A stretch of DNA of 64,000 nt from Desmodus rotundus (GCF_022682495.2 NC_071389.1:57310239-57374238); one strand, 5' to 3'. Shown: positions 22,611 to 36,209, numbered from the stretch's first letter. Program-made: numbers and translations. The notes: a model not told the origin generated them from the letters alone.

Positions 22611-24990
22611 ATTTCTTCATTTTAAATGACTGGAGGAGTTTCTACTGCCAAATATGATCTCAATAAAAGTATGATGCATTAATAAATAAATGGATCGTGA
22701 GATGGTGGTAGAGTTGGTGCCAGAACTAACAACTCCTCATAACTTTCAGTGTTGTGTTCTTTCTACTAGTCATCACTATGCTCCATTCTACCATCCACTT
22801 AAATTCTGTCCTCTTATTAACACCCAGTTCAAATAATATCTCCAAGAAATTGTGAATTTAAAGGAGGCAAATATTTTAACTTCTGTATTAAATGAGAAGT
22901 ATAACAAAGTCATTGATTGGGCTTCCCACCTACCCCCTTCCAAGCACGTAGGGAAAAAGGAGACGTCAGTAACCCTCTTATGGCTTAAGAAGAAAGCAAG
23001 ACTTTACTGTTTTAGAAATCACAAACGTCATTGGGGTAGTATTCAGGCAACGAATTATTAGGTTACAACCACTAAGGATCACAGATTCCACAGAGGCTGA
23101 GGTTTAGTTTCACAGGACATACCGAAGTCTAGTCTCTACAGTCCAATTTTGTTAGGCTTCTTAAAATAACAGCAAAAACAGCATATTATGCAGAAATACA
23201 TTTGTTACAGCCATAAGAGAGTAGGGAATATTTTTTCTTCTTATCTTGCTAAGATTTCTTTCACTGCAGTTAGAAGCGTTTGAAATTTTCAAGACCAATG
23301 CCTACAGTTTCATTAATTAACTCCTAGAAAACAAAAAGCAGGGCTTAAAAAGTTCAAAACTGAGTCTCTTGCAGAGAAAACGGCACAGCACAAGATCATT
23401 AAACAAACAAACAAACAAAAAACCAGAATATCTACTAAGCAAGATTTTGAATCTAAAAAGCCTTCCTTAAAATTCTGGATACCCAATATTTGTTTTATTT
23501 TCTGGTTGTGGTAACTATTCCTCTTTAAACCACTACTTAATATTAGATTTTATACCATCTGCTAGTTTATTTCCTATGCTTCTTAATGCAGGAATCACAT
23601 GATTTTTTTCTAGTTCAGGAACCATGAGAACTATTACACAATGGCCTCTTGGAATATTCCAAATATTATTCTGAAGTATGGTCTATTATCTATTTACACA
23701 AAAAATGAGTCTCAGAGATTAAAAAGAGAGAAATTTGGCCTACAATAGTGGTTCAGAAAAAAAGAAGTAATATTTATAAAATAATCAAACCCTTGTGTTC
23801 TAGAGGAAGCTTCATATTATTCAGTAGATAAGATTTATCACTATTGTACACAATGAAAATTATTGTCAATGTTTGTTAACCTCATATACTTTCTATCTGT
23901 TTTTATGGTAGAGTATGCAGTATTCAAAATGATATAGCTGAGGCTACAATGCAAGAATCTGGGACTATGGGACTGGCAGGTTGAAGAAAAAACTTGAGAA
24001 ATTTAAATTAAATTGTATTTCAAGTGGGTCCTACCCCTTTGTGGAAGTTCTTAACTAAAAGCCAGCATCTCATACTCTTGACTTTCTGGTATTTATCAGC
24101 TATATACAAATTTTATTTAAGGCCAGAAACTTCTGTAAAAAAAACGGAAAAAAGTATAGCTTAACCACTCTAATCTATTCCATCCACACTGACTATCAAC
24201 GCTCAGCATAACTTTGCAGTCAGGCTAGTTTCTTCGAGGAACATATGGGTGCTTGAGTTTTGGGGCAAGGATAACAGGAATATTAGCTTTCATATTTACT
24301 CCCAATGTGCCTGATAATTTGTAAGAGACAAAGTACTACAATTGTATTGATCTGAAGTCAAAAGCACATGCCATCAGGAGAGTAGGTTTCTGATAGTTTC
24401 TGGACATGTATTACTTCCAGGCAGTGAACCAGTGGGGAGAAGAGGTGAGACACTCTGTACAAACAGCTGCATGAATTACGCACTGAACAGATCTATGAGT
24501 GGAAAACAGATCTGCAATAACCCAGAACTCTGGGAGACAAAGGTCAGAATATATACATTTTTATGCATAACTGAAAGCCTTATTCTCTTATGACCTCGTA
24601 TTTTTTCCGGAGTAAAAATATCCTCCATACTTTCCATTCCTTTTTGCTAAATTAAAACTAGATGATCTGGTTTGGTTTTAACTACAATTACTGTTCAATT
24701 TTTCTGCAAGTGTTTTTTATCAATGTGAGTTGATTAGGTAGGGCAAATGGATGTTATTTAGTTTTTAATAAAATTCTATATATTTGATCAAACTTTTATC
24801 ATGTTCTTGATTCGTTTCACCTTTGTAACCTTAAGTATGCAAAATGTTCCTCATTATTTCTGGACTTTGTTTCTCTTTTTACATAGACCCACATAGCCTC
24901 TACTGTTTCTTCTCAATTCAATAATGTAATTCACTGCTAACCAACCTCAGCTTGCCTTTCAATCAGTACACTCACTCAAAAGTGAACCAG
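22611..24990. other. Unannotated AT-rich DNA
   Basis: There is a short (AAAC)n tract at about 23400 and no coding signal. The 69-codon plus-strand ORF at 22852-23061 has no family resemblance. Confidence 0.45.
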
Positions 24991-24994
24991 GGGG

Positions 24995-25195
24995 CTTTAA
25001 GTGGTGTGACTTTAATAAGTCTTCACCTCTTTGAACTTCAGCTTCTTAATTTATAAAATATAAAAACAGACCTACATGTTTTTTCAATGTCTCATGTAAA
25101 TCTTAAGCTAACCAACCAAAGAATGTGTAAGGATGAAGGAGGGAAATGTAAGAGTCTGCAGGAAAAGCATCTAGAAGATAGTAGGCACTAGCTGT
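24995..25195 (+). repeat. MIR SINE
   Basis: GGTGTGACTTTAATAAGTCTTCACCTC, AACTTCAGCTTCTTAATTTATAAAATA and AGATAGTAGGCACTAGCTGT follow the MIR core and tail order. Strongly diverged. Confidence 0.6.
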
Positions 25196-25199
25196 AAAC

Positions 25200-27340
25200 A
25201 AAATAATAACCCTGTTCCCTCCTGGTGTAAATGTTTGCTAAAAAGACAGGGGGATTTTCGTTGGTGTTTGGGTTGTCTTATTACTTCCAAGTTGAGACAA
25301 TGAAAGCACAGTTCTAGGCATTCTCCTTTGACATATTAAATTGGACAATAAAACACACACTAAAATGCTATGATTATGAATGGCCACCATCTTCCTTTCC
25401 TCTTATTAAAAAAGAAAAAAAAAGAAAAAGAAATTACAATAAACTATAACTGAAATAGGGCATAACTTCTTTAAAAAATAAGTTTTTTTTTCACCAATGT
25501 CAAGGATTCTGTGGTATAGATTAAATGAACTATTGATAGCTTTATAGTTCTCATGAGATTGGAACTTTTCTAAAAGAAACTGACTTACACGAAAGTGAGA
25601 AAAAAAAATCATACCACAAAGTTGTTAATCAAGAGTGTTTTGAACATCCAAACATGAGCTGTTAATTTCTAAGATATTTAAGTTATACATCTCCATGTCC
25701 TATTAATTCTATATATTATTTAATCCTTAGGGAAATCAATTAAAAAACTTGTGAAAATCAAGGTAAGTCACAAAAATGGGGTGAGTATTGAGTCTTCCCC
25801 TAAAACACTGATTGGCTCATTCTAGATCAAAAGATCATCTGGAATATTAAGTGAATTAATATTTACTCTTATTAATGTTTTATAAATTATTGTATTTACT
25901 GAATTGAAACATTTTACTTTTACTTCTTCAGACTTTCTCTGTAACTTTGGGAAAATCTTTGAACTGCTACCTGCCTGTTTCACCATTTATAACATTAATC
26001 TTCTTTCACTCATTAACTTATCTACTGCATACCTTCTAAGGTAAAAGCAAACAGCTTGCTGCTATGTCAGATACAGTGACAAATTTGCACATGAGCTTCA
26101 CTGAACTTATGATCTTGTTTGAGAGAGGAAAATGAAACATATATAAGTAATATGTTCTCCATGTTACATGAAGAACTATCGTATGAGATTGAAAGTGAAA
26201 AATGCCATAAAGAAGGTCAGACAAAGTACAAAGACAGTTGAGAGTATGGCAACATTGTTTGACGTGCAGATAAATAGAAGGATTTTGCATGAGTTGAAAT
26301 TTTATATGGGCATAAAAACACCACTTGAATTTGAGCATATAAAAAAAGGAAGAAGCATATTCCAGGCAGAGGTAGGAATTCACCAAGAAACTCAGGTTTT
26401 CCAGTTTTGCAAGAGCTTAAGGTGCAAACAAACAAACAAAAACAAAATAACATAGCAACAACTAAATTTGGACCCAACTGCAAAAGGCAAAAGGTGCTGA
26501 TTATCCACATTAATAGCACAAGATTTATTCTGTGAACTTTGGTAAGACAGTGAAGGCTTTTCAGGAAGGAAGGCAGAGAAATCAGTTGCTCTCTCAAGAA
26601 AATTATGTGTATAATTTTCATTCTTCTGTATCCAGGTAATTCCTAGAGAGAAGCATCTTACATTTTTATCAGCAACCTTTGTGCTATTGTTTGCATTAGC
26701 AGTAATCAAACATTATAAACATAATGTGCTCTATCATGGCTTATTTACTTCATATTGCAACAATGCTTCTAATAATAAATCAGTTCACTGAAAAGGACAG
26801 GGATAGATAATAGGTGATAATAGATTTTTCCCAAGTAAAGTAGTTACTAAAAGTAACAAGTATTGCTTGTTTCAGAACAATACTAGTTTTAGGATTTGAA
26901 GCATTGTATCATAAGAATAAGCATTACTAGATAGTGGGAAATCAAGTGGCACAGAATCCACTGTTGCGTAAGCACTGCGAAGTGATTCTCAAGGAGAAAA
27001 TATATATAATTACAAACAAGACCAATTTATCCAGAATTGAGTCAGCTGGAGGACCCCTTGCACAATCAGTGGTAATCACATTCAGTGCAATGTATTCACA
27101 TCTTGCCCCTTTTCTCTTATATCTACATTCTTTCATGCAAGCATCAGAAATCTGAGTATGATTTTACTATAAGATTGTCTTTCCCCCAGAAAAATTCATA
27201 CAGGCATTTCAGTGTGGCATTGAGGCTACTTACTTCCATACTTAGCCCCTTATAAATGGTCCATCATTGCTGCTTCAAATAACATGTCATGACAAAGTAC
27301 ATTTCCTGTAATCTCTTCTACTCATCTTTGTCTTTCCTTA
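25200..27340. other. Unannotated AT-rich DNA
   Basis: ORFs of 95-134 codons between 26.0 and 26.7 kb occur on both strands over the same bases and resemble no protein. A diverged L2-like word (CATATTCCAGGCAGAGGTAGG) occurs at about 26360. Confidence 0.4.
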
Positions 27341-27344
27341 TTTT

Positions 27345-27450
27345 GAGGTTTGGGACCATATCTTAAAAAATATTTGTTTACATTAACTATTCTACATATA
27401 GTAGACATTGAAAAAATTAGAAAGTAAATGAGTAAATAAATAAATGACCC
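27345..27450 (+). repeat. Possible L2 LINE 3' tail
   Basis: TTTGGGACCATATCTTAAAA, ATAGTAGACATTGAAAAAAT and GAGTAAATAAATAAATGACC resemble the end of L2. Short and diverged. Confidence 0.4.
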
Positions 27451-28280
27451 ATTTGGAAACAAAAAATGCTACTCCCTAGACACCGCCTTCGCATTTTATA
27501 TTGGAACAAAAACACTTCCAATCTTTTGTGTGGTTAGAAATCTAAACATTGCCAGAGATATATTTCTCATTTCACACTTCAGAATTGATGCAAAAGATTA
27601 CTTTATTCCCCCAAGGCTTAAAATAATAGGTAGTGTTTGCATGTTCTCTGGTTATAAAAGACTACAGATTACCTATTACTTTTAACCATACACATCGGGA
27701 CACCACGTCATCACCAGTAAATGCTACATTTTTTTAACAGAAAAGAAAAAAAAATGAGAGCAAACCACTTGGAAATGTGTTAACTGATAAGTATATGTTA
27801 ATTATCCATTCAAGTTGGCAGTCAGGCTCTCTCACATCCACTGAGTGCTTGGAATATGTTGTGTGAGGTTATCTACCTCCAAACCTAGGCTGATTTTGTC
27901 ATTAGTGTTTTAAGACATACCACATGCAAGATTTTACATCAGCTTTTCAGAAGGAAAGCACAATATAAATCCAGCATGTAAATAAATAAATAATGCTTTT
28001 TATTTCCTTCTGTTTTTGTTTTTCAGGTTTAGACAATAGTTGTATCAATTTTCCCCTTTCACACACTTTATCAATGTTGATGAATTCTGATGAGATTTTT
28101 TTCTAATACAAAACATATGATTTTCTGAGTAGTAAAATTATCAGTTTGCTTAAGGAGCTTGTAATAGATGAGTAACTTATTATATAATTATTGGGTGAAC
28201 TATTGTTAATAGTTTTTCTGTAACATGGAAACTTCAGGGATTGTTTAAAAACTGTAATCCATACAGGTTTAGAAACCATT
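27451..28280. other. Unannotated AT-rich DNA
   Basis: No feature recognised. Confidence 0.45.
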
Positions 28281-28284
28281 TACT

Positions 28285-28400
28285 TATTTTGGTGACCCTG
28301 GATGATTCATCCCATTTTCTAAGCCTTCATGTTTTCGTCTATGAAATTGTGATGGCAAACCCTAATGCATAGGGATGTCATAAGAATATAATTAAAGTTC
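28285..28400 (+). repeat. MIR SINE fragment
   Basis: GGTGACCCTGGATGATTCATCC, TAAGCCTTCATGTTTTCGTCTATGAAATTG and AGGGATGTCATAAGAATATAATTAAA follow the MIR core (ACCTTGGGCAAGTTAC..CCTCAGTTTCCTCATCTGTAAAATG) and its 3' side. Confidence 0.65.
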
Positions 28401-31400
28401 CTCTTACATAGCAGGACTTCTCAATTGTATTTTATTTTAACCTAATCTAAGTTGGTTTACTGCAAATTAATCAGATTCTCTTTTACAGGGACCCAACGTG
28501 CTTTTAATTTCAGTTGACTTCTGTCAAGCAAGTCCCATTATAAAGCCATGAGTAAATTATATGTGGGTGCAATATAATTAGTATCTTTTAAAATTAATTT
28601 TCACTGAGCATTAAAAATGAGCACAATTAGTATTAAGAGAAAACTGTTGATATTCTCTGTTCACTCATTAAATGAAGGTGCACGTTTAGGTCTTCTCTCC
28701 AGATTAACTGGCAAGCATTCTCTCTGTTCATGACTCACTTCCATTGCTACTATACCTAGAATGTGTACTTTAATGTAGCAGCTAACCAGCATGTATTTCA
28801 TTTCTGCCAAGGGAGAACAAAGGGATTATGCACAAGGCACGCCCCACCCAAGGCTCTCTTGAGGGTGATACTTCCTGGGCAATATGACTGAAGGTTTTGG
28901 TCAAGAAAGTTATTCAGTGTTCATTGTGTGTGTTTTTATACATTTTGATAATTAAAGCATACTCACATAAAATCAAAATAGCTAAAAGAAGACAAAACAG
29001 TCTGTCTTTAAAGATTTTAACCTGCAGTGAGAAAGATACGATGCACATAGACAGTGTCCTGTGTTTGGCTTAATACTCTCTGTCACTGTCTTCATAATGT
29101 TTACACAAGGGGGTCCTCATTTCTATCTGGTACTGGGCACATGCATTATGAAGATGAAGCTTTATACACATAAAATCAGCATTATAAGGTAGGATGTGGT
29201 AAGAGCAAAGCGAATAGTACTCACAGTCCCTGAGAGAGTAAAAAGAAAGCCAAACCATTGCGTCTAAAAAAAAACAAGTTAAAGTAGGGTGAATACATCA
29301 TCTATAAAAGATCATGCAAAGCATCTTGTTATTGTTGCAAATGTACAATTTCTAATGTGTCTTTACTCATTTCCAAATAGACCCCTCTATTAGAGTTCTA
29401 TGGTTATTATGTTTTTCAAATTTGGTACACTAACACCTTGAAATATTTGTTCACTCAGATAGAATTGGTTCCTAAGTGCAAATTAATACATTTTAGTACT
29501 CAAAAGTGTGTAGACATTTATTAACTTAATGAAAGTTTATTCTTTAAATTTAAATCTTTTATCCTTTTAATATGTTGCTGCTATTGCCCTTTAGAAGGAC
29601 CCATTTGGGCATTGATCGTGTGTATAATTCATGCAATAAGAGCAACTTGTTGTCAACTGACTGACAAGAGACTGTCAGGTAGGTCATTTTGTGACACATT
29701 TGAACTTAATTGGTATGAATTGTCAAAATGTTGGAGATGCTTCTGAATGCAATAGTTTATCGATCCAAGCCATCAAATTAAGTTGCACCAAGAGAAGATG
29801 CACAACAAAACTCTAACTGTTTGAAAATCACTGTAGACCAATGGACTTTTGCAAAAATTGGAGAGATTTTTCTGGACCAATGCCCCTTTTGCTCTTGCCC
29901 CTTTTCCAAATTATGTGCTTATTGATATGAGCATGTCGACATGGTGCATTGTGCCTAGCTTTTCTTAAAAGAGAGACTAAACTTTGGGCCAAGTGACTTA
30001 GGAAGCCAAGATATGGCAGCTGACTATTTCAGCAAACACATATGTGGAGATGCCACAGTGGCAAATGGCGCTGAAAGGCATGAGAAAAATGGGACAGCAA
30101 GACACAGATGATCGATGGCATGCCTCTTTTGCTGCGTGCCATCTGCTGAAGAGTACAAGGAAATAAGTGAACACAGTATAATTTTGAAATAGCTTGTTAC
30201 TTTTATGAAACCAATCAATGTAATAGAACTTATAAAGTACAGGTTTACTTGCCCTCCCCTGATTCCAGCCCCTTCCTTTGCCTGTAGAAAATATTTTTGG
30301 TAAGTGAAAAGACAGCTTATGCCATATGTGTTTTAATATGATAATTCTTAAAGCTTATATTTTCTTCTCCTTACCCAGTCAAGGAAAAGTAAAATTCTAT
30401 TGCATAAGTTCCATTCCAAAAAATCACTTGAGAAAAGATTTTCAGAACAAGTTATTTCTTTGTGGCTGATTATTTCATTCACTAACATTTCCTGGTGTTC
30501 AAAGCCATAATTTTAATTTAAAGTGGAAAATAAATAGTCAAAACCTACTAATATCACTGTGCATTTTGGACATAAGGTTTGTAAAAGGGGAAAAAAGACT
30601 TGTTATGGCCACTGTTGATGGATATTTAATTTGAATAAGGTTTCTCCAAAACTTGCACATTTACTAAATTCTGCTTTAATTAACAACTTTTGCAATCCAT
30701 CCCCTTTAATTCTCTTACACTCACAGAGAAGATAAAAGGATTTTATGTCTATAGACAAATATAGAGTTTACATGACGTAAAGTCATTAGAAACATTAAAT
30801 GAACTTGTCAATATTTTTCAATGAAATCCCCCCAATGCTTATTATACATTGATTACACTGAAGTCATATGTTGATGGTGAGGTCCAGTCTACATTTACCA
30901 GAGAAATACGCATCATTATTGATGAAGGGAAAGTTATATAATTATTCCATAGGAATTTGCACAAATCTCCACAGCAATAGAACTTTAATATATTCTATGA
31001 CATATTTTTCCTTACAAGTCAAGCTCCTACAATGAATTTAAAATTAAGTAACTTAGGTCTGTGTTAAAAAATAAAAATTCAAATATTTTCAATTGCACGG
31101 ATTTAGAAAAGGGATGGGGAAGTTACTTGTTTTATTCTTTCATCTCTATCCTGAAGTGTGTCTCCTGATTTCAAATATTATAGTGCATCAACATGAGCAT
31201 TAAGCCAGCATTTTACCAGTATATGAGTGAAAATGAGATAAAGCCTGCCAAAAATATTAAATTTGTTAAATTTAATGCAATGATCTATGGTGATTATGTT
31301 ATAGTCCCTGTTAAAAAGCAAAATTCCATTAACTAGGTAATTATTACTAGAGAAAAAAATTGTTCTAATACTTTTAATGAATTTAAAAGTAGTGCTTTGG

Positions 31401-31900
31401 GGCTTGAAATAACCAGACAGTGTCTTGTACGAATCTGGTTTTAGGTCAAAATCTAGGTCCTTTTCTCTGTCCTACTCCCAGGGCCTGGCTAATGAAATGG
31501 ATGTCCTTTAATATCAACCCTTAGAAGACGGAGGAAAAATTTAAACCATCAAAATAAAAACCTGGTAAAAATATTTTAAAAACTAATTATATACCACAAA
31601 GAGCCAGAAGATACATATTTCAAAAGACTCAAAAATTAAATACTCAGAAGTACTTTTAAAGAAATTTTAAATGTGAACAGAAATCAAGTTAAAAGCTAGT
31701 TTTTTTTCCTTTCTAATATTAATGATATACTTTCAGAATATGCTCTTGCTTTGATTTACTTTAGCATGTTGAGCTTTGCTGAAATTAAGTCTTATTAATG
31801 CAGTTAATAATGAATTAACGCAGTAATCCAGACCTATCCATTAATTGAAATATTTATTTTATTTAAATGTTTTTAAGTCTTGATGGCTGGAGTTTATTTT
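28401..31900. other. Unannotated AT-rich DNA
   Basis: About 3.5 kb with no recognised repeat, RNA or coding signal. The 62- and 64-codon minus-strand ORFs (29.1 and 30.1 kb) have no recognisable relatives. Confidence 0.45.
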
Positions 31901-31905
31901 AGTTT

Positions 31906-32105
31906 ATTTTATTAGATTTTATTTATTTATTTTTACAGGGAAAATGAAGGAGAAAGAGGGAAACAGTAATGTATGGTTGCCTCCCAAGCGCCCTCTACTG
32001 GGGAAATGGTCCACAACCCAGGCATGTGCCCTGACTGGGAATTGAACCAGCAACCCTTTGGTTTGCAAACCCGCGCTCAATCCACTGAGCTATGCCAGCC
32101 AGGGC
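31906..32105 (-). mobile_element. VES-type SINE (bat)
   Basis: Antisense copy: a TTTTATTTATTTATTT tail, then GGTTGCCTCCCAAGCGCCCT, CAGGCATGTGCCCTGACTGG, box B complement GGGAATTGAACCAGC and head complement CCACTGAGCTATGCCAGCC. No clear target duplication was found, partly because both flanks are AT-rich. Confidence 0.92.
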
Positions 32106-33325
32106 TAATTTAAATATTTAATATTTTTTGAGAAATCACTAAGTTCTACATTAGGTAATGTGCTAGTGTCCGGACTTAGAGATATAAAATATAGTCCATA
32201 TGTACTATGAGAAAAAATAAAAATAAAATTCCATTCCAAAAACATGAAAAATTTTCCTGTTCTCTACCCTACTGGCTTCATTGCTACTGCTGAAAATAGA
32301 CATGTGAATAGATATTTAAATAAATAATTGTTATTCATGGGAGAAGTGAGATGATAGCATCGTATAGAAAACAAACAAGTGTGAGATCATTTCTAGCAAT
32401 GTGCACGTGTTTGTAGTTTCACAGCAAGAGAGTTGCTTGTATTCCATTCACATGCTCCAAATTGCTGAACTGTGTCTGCCCTTTGCTCTAACAAAAGGAA
32501 TATGATGCTTTGAGGTGTGGGCTATAGATAATAGCGGTTGAACTGGAGAAAGCAGTTCAAAAGAGAAGAAAGTAACACTAGAACCTGGGAGACAGAAAAT
32601 GGTACAGCATTGTTACCAAAGTTCAAGGGTATATTCTTCATGAGTGTGGTGGAGGAAGAGGATAAAGCATATAAAAATTATCTAGTAATTGTTAAGAAAA
32701 TAATAATAAATTCATATATTAGGATAGACAACAGTTTGGCATGGCAAAGTTGGAAGAATTGGAAAGCTTTTTGTCTAGCCACTATTTTATTTTCTTCTTT
32801 GGTGGCTGTGGTATACACACACACACACACACACACGTTTTAATTAAACTTTCCTCCACAGCCCAATTTAAAAAATTCATATGGGTAGAAAGCATTGGCA
32901 TGTCTAATATCAGGTCATTTGCAAGTGCTCTAGGCAGAGCCTCACCATGACTGTGACATAGTGCCACTGGCAGGCTAACATAGAACACAGAGGTCACAAG
33001 GAGTGTAAGAACAGACATGAATAACAGACAACGGTTATAAGAGAATCACTGATGAGAAGACAGGTAAGAAAAAATGTATCCAACAAGATGAAATTAAATT
33101 ATATTGACAAAAAAGAAAAAGCACGTGAATACAGTTAGATCTAAGCCACTCCCAAGTACCTGGCAGAACCCGTTATGCATGTTACGTACTCAGTAGATGT
33201 GTTGACCGCAGGTGTTGCGGTATTGACAACAGTCCTACCCTAACTCATTCTGCCGACGACCTTGAACATGAGGCCCTTCAACCCCTCATGACAACCAGAG
33301 ATAGGGAGCAGAAGGAGATACTGGA
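32106..33325. other. Unannotated DNA
   Basis: No gene is supported. The 101-codon plus-strand ORF from 32538 ends in a translated (AC)n tract and resembles nothing known. Confidence 0.45.
32815..32836. repeat. (AC)11 microsatellite
   Basis: Uninterrupted AC dinucleotides. Confidence 0.9.
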
Positions 33326-33344
33326 CAGACTTTTATTATTTTTA

Positions 33345-33540
33345 AAGATTCTATTTATTTATTTTTAGAGAATAGGCGGGAGGAAGAGAAGGAGAGAAAT
33401 ATCAGTGTGTGGCTTCTTCTCACGCACCCCCAAATGGGAACCTGGCCCATAACCCAGGCTTGTGTCCTGCCTGGGGATCGAACCAGCAACCCTTTGGTTT
33501 ACAGGCCAGTGCTCAATCCACTGAGCCACTCTAGTCAGGT
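33345..33540 (-). mobile_element. VES-type SINE (bat)
   Basis: Antisense copy with an ATTTATTTATTTTTAGAG tail, GTGTGGCTTCTTCTCACGCA, GGGATCGAACCAGCAACC (box B complement) and CCACTGAGCCACTCTAGTCAG. CAGACTTTTATTATTTTTA (33326-33344) and CAGATTTTTATTGTTTTTA (from 33541) form a slightly diverged target-site duplication. Confidence 0.92.
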
Positions 33541-33793
33541 CAGATTTTTATTGTTTTTAATTAACTGATTTCCTATTTTGATTAAAGATTTAAAAAGGTT
33601 GTAAGTCCACCCCATTCAATTGGAGATAATGGAAATCATCTTCCTAATATTTGGGAAAAAGAATAACAAATATAGAAAGGAGAAAGGTAGAAAAACTAAG
33701 ATGCTGACTTAAAACTGAAAATATTGGTGTGAACTCATTTTTTTAACATATTGGTTAATAAATATACAGATATAGCATTAATGTAAACAAATA

Positions 33794-33973
33794 CAGGGTT
33801 TGGCAAAAGTAGTTTTACAGTTGTGAGTATGCAAAACAGTTTATTCTCACGTTATTTATTACTTTTGTATTATTTATTTTTCTTATTATTTTATTATCGT
33901 TTAATATCCTAACTTATGATTTATCTTTTAGGTAATGATGGCTGGTAATTTCATCTACTTTTGCCCACCCCCG
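33794..33973. mobile_element. Short Tc1/mariner-type MITE
   Basis: The left end CAGGGTTTGGCAAAAGTAG and the right end CTACTTTTGCCCACCCCCG are inverted repeats of about 19 bp with a few mismatches. TA lies on the left and TG, a likely mutated TA, on the right. The core is AT-rich and about 180 bp long in total, with no coding sequence. It depended on a transposase supplied in trans. Confidence 0.75.
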
Positions 33974-34199
33974 TGCATGGATATGTGTGTATGCTTATAC
34001 ATTTATCTCCCAGCTTTGCCTGCTGACACCCCAGAAGCAAGAACACCCCAGTAAAATGAGAAAACCTATCATGCACATCCTGTCTCTAAATTTACCTCTT
34101 GAATAAAATAAACCTGAGCTTCTTGGATAAATGACTGACCAGAACATGACAAGATAACCTGAAACACCATTCTGTGCCAGAAGAAAGGCCGTGGTCAGA

Positions 34200-34630
34200 G
34201 AACGAGGGGCATCTTCCTGCCATTGTGTTGAAAAGACACAGGAGTCAATTTAAGGTTGTTTCTGCTGCCACATCTGTGACATTTGGAAAATTGAAATAAA
34301 TACTGAACACACCGCATCATATCCCATTGAACCTAAATTTCTAAAGGATGTTAATGAGACAACTGAGTAGCTTAAATGGGGTCAGCGGGATAGAGGGTAG
34401 TAATCTGTTGATGTTAATTTCTGAGTTTGATGATTCTCTTGTGGTTATAAAGGAGAATGCCCTTGTTTTAAGAAAACACACACTGCTTTCAAATGGTCAA
34501 GTGTTATACTCTCCAATGGTCAAGAAAAAGGATACATATTAATACATATAGAAATTGAATAATAAGGCAAATAGAGTATAATATTAACCACTTTTGAACC
34601 TTGTGAAAAATATAAGGAAGTTTTTTATAT
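34200..34630 (+). repeat. Ancient interspersed repeat, family not assigned
   Basis: GACATTTGGAAAATTGAAATAAATACTGAAC and TTTGATGATTCTCTTGTGGTTATAAAGGAGAATGCCCTTG follow a diverged mammalian repeat that I recognise in outline (L1M- or MER-type 3' region) but cannot name. The 64-codon ORF in it is chance. Confidence 0.4.
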
Positions 34631-35655
34631 TATTCTCGCTAGTTTTTAGGTAGGTTTAAAAACATTTTAAAATGCAAGTTTTAACAAATAAAATAAAGAA
34701 AAGATACAACATGGGTTTCTGAGCAGGCTGCAATCTCCATGCAGCTCAACCTCTTCTGGTAGTCTATTTCAATATTAATTTACAAGGCGAGCTTGGAAAG
34801 GTTTGTGAAAGTGTTTGTCCTTGGGGCCAAGTAGAATACTTGAATCCAGCTTTAACAGAAGTGAAAATAAAAGCTGCTATTTTACTTTGAGATGCCTTTG
34901 TGACACTGAGTAAACCTTACAGGAAACATTAGTATATGATTTTGGGGAAAGAGCAGCGATGTCTCTTGCATGCTCATTAATGATATGCAGTGTGAAAAGA
35001 CAGAAGAACAGGTGTACGAGATGAAGGTGCCTGTGATGTGCCGGGGTAAATTCAGAGTTTGAAAATGCTGTGAATGCTGTGAAGTTCAAGAATGAAAAAG
35101 AACCTTGTTTTAAGTGTGAGGTATTAAAGGTTGTTTTAAGAAACCATGTCATGGACACTGATTTCTATACCACGTATTAACTCCATCTTCTCTATAGCAC
35201 ATTCAATGACAATTTTTCTTAGGCTATCCTGTGTTATCGAAGCATAACTAATTACATCCACATATTTATTTCATAGGCAGATGCATGTTGGTTTTAGTTA
35301 GGACAACTTCTGTGAAATAGTTTAAATTTAAGTATCCCAGAAATGTCACAGTATTGTTTGCTATAAATTAGTTTAAATTAATGTAATAGAAAACAAAAAA
35401 GGGATGGTTATTAATGTTACATATTTATGATGTAGCATGAGACATGTTTCATTTGACTTAAAAACATGTTATAAAGCAACATAAAAATCAATATTCATCA
35501 TTGCAAAGGACAATATAATTGCTAAAAAGTTGTAGCAGGTCTATTTATAAAGTGAAATCATGAGATTCTCACTTTGTGTTTTATTCTGTTTTGCATATTA
35601 TTTTCAACAACGTTATTTTTTATTTTGTGATTGGATAGTATCTGTATATGGATAT
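34631..35655. other. Unannotated AT-rich DNA
   Basis: No feature recognised. The 93-codon minus-strand ORF at 34877-35158 has no recognisable domain. Confidence 0.45.
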
Positions 35656-35656
35656 A

Positions 35657-36206
35657 CAAGGAGGGACCCCAAACCACTGGAATTTATTTATAAAAATTGT
35701 GTATTTATTTGTACACGTTTAAACTTTAATCACCTTCAAAGTACTCTCCATTTGATGCAATGAACCTATTGAGACTTTTTTTTTCCACTGTGCAGAACAG
35801 TTTTCGAACTCATCAGTTTTAGTGCTTTTTAGTGCTTCTGCCATTTTTTATTTCACTTCTTCCAAATTGGCAAAATGTTTCTCCTAGAGGACATTTTTCA
35901 TCCAGGGAGACAAAAAAAAGTCTCTTGGGGCAAGACCTGGTGAACAGAGAGAATGGGGTGTGGGGTCATGCTAAACACTCAGCATGGAATGGGCAGGTGA
36001 GTTCTAAATCACTCAACATGAAATGATCAAATGCATTGAAAGAGTCTTCCAAAAAAATTACTGAAGTGTGATGCAGCCTCTCACAACAACACCTGCTGGT
36101 ACACTGATTCAGATGGATTCCTAAAACACTGACCTAGCTGGGGAAGCCTATACTACCAGAGGCCAGCCCTCCAGAAGATAATTCTCATGTTTTGGGTCCC
36201 TCTTTG
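35657..36206 (-). mobile_element. Mariner-like element, internally deleted
   Basis: The left end CAAGGAGGGACCCCAAAC and the right end GTTTTGGGTCCCTCTTTG are inverted repeats. TA flanks both sides (35655-35656 and 36207-36208). At 550 bp it is less than half of a complete mariner. The left part is the antisense 3' end of a transposase frame (CAAAGTACTCTCCATTTGATG, GGCAAAATGTTTCTCC, GGGGCAAGACCTGGTGAACAG). Stops and a large deletion make it non-functional. Its termini differ from those of the mariner at 12.5 kb, so it is a separate family. Confidence 0.82.
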
Positions 36207-36209
36207 TAT

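Noticed and set aside
26036..26709. Several ORFs of 95-134 codons on both strands
   Set aside because: They overlap one another in different frames, are built from AT-rich sequence and show no domain or relative.
32538..32843. 101-codon ORF as a small gene
   Set aside because: It has no family resemblance and ends by reading through an (AC)n microsatellite.
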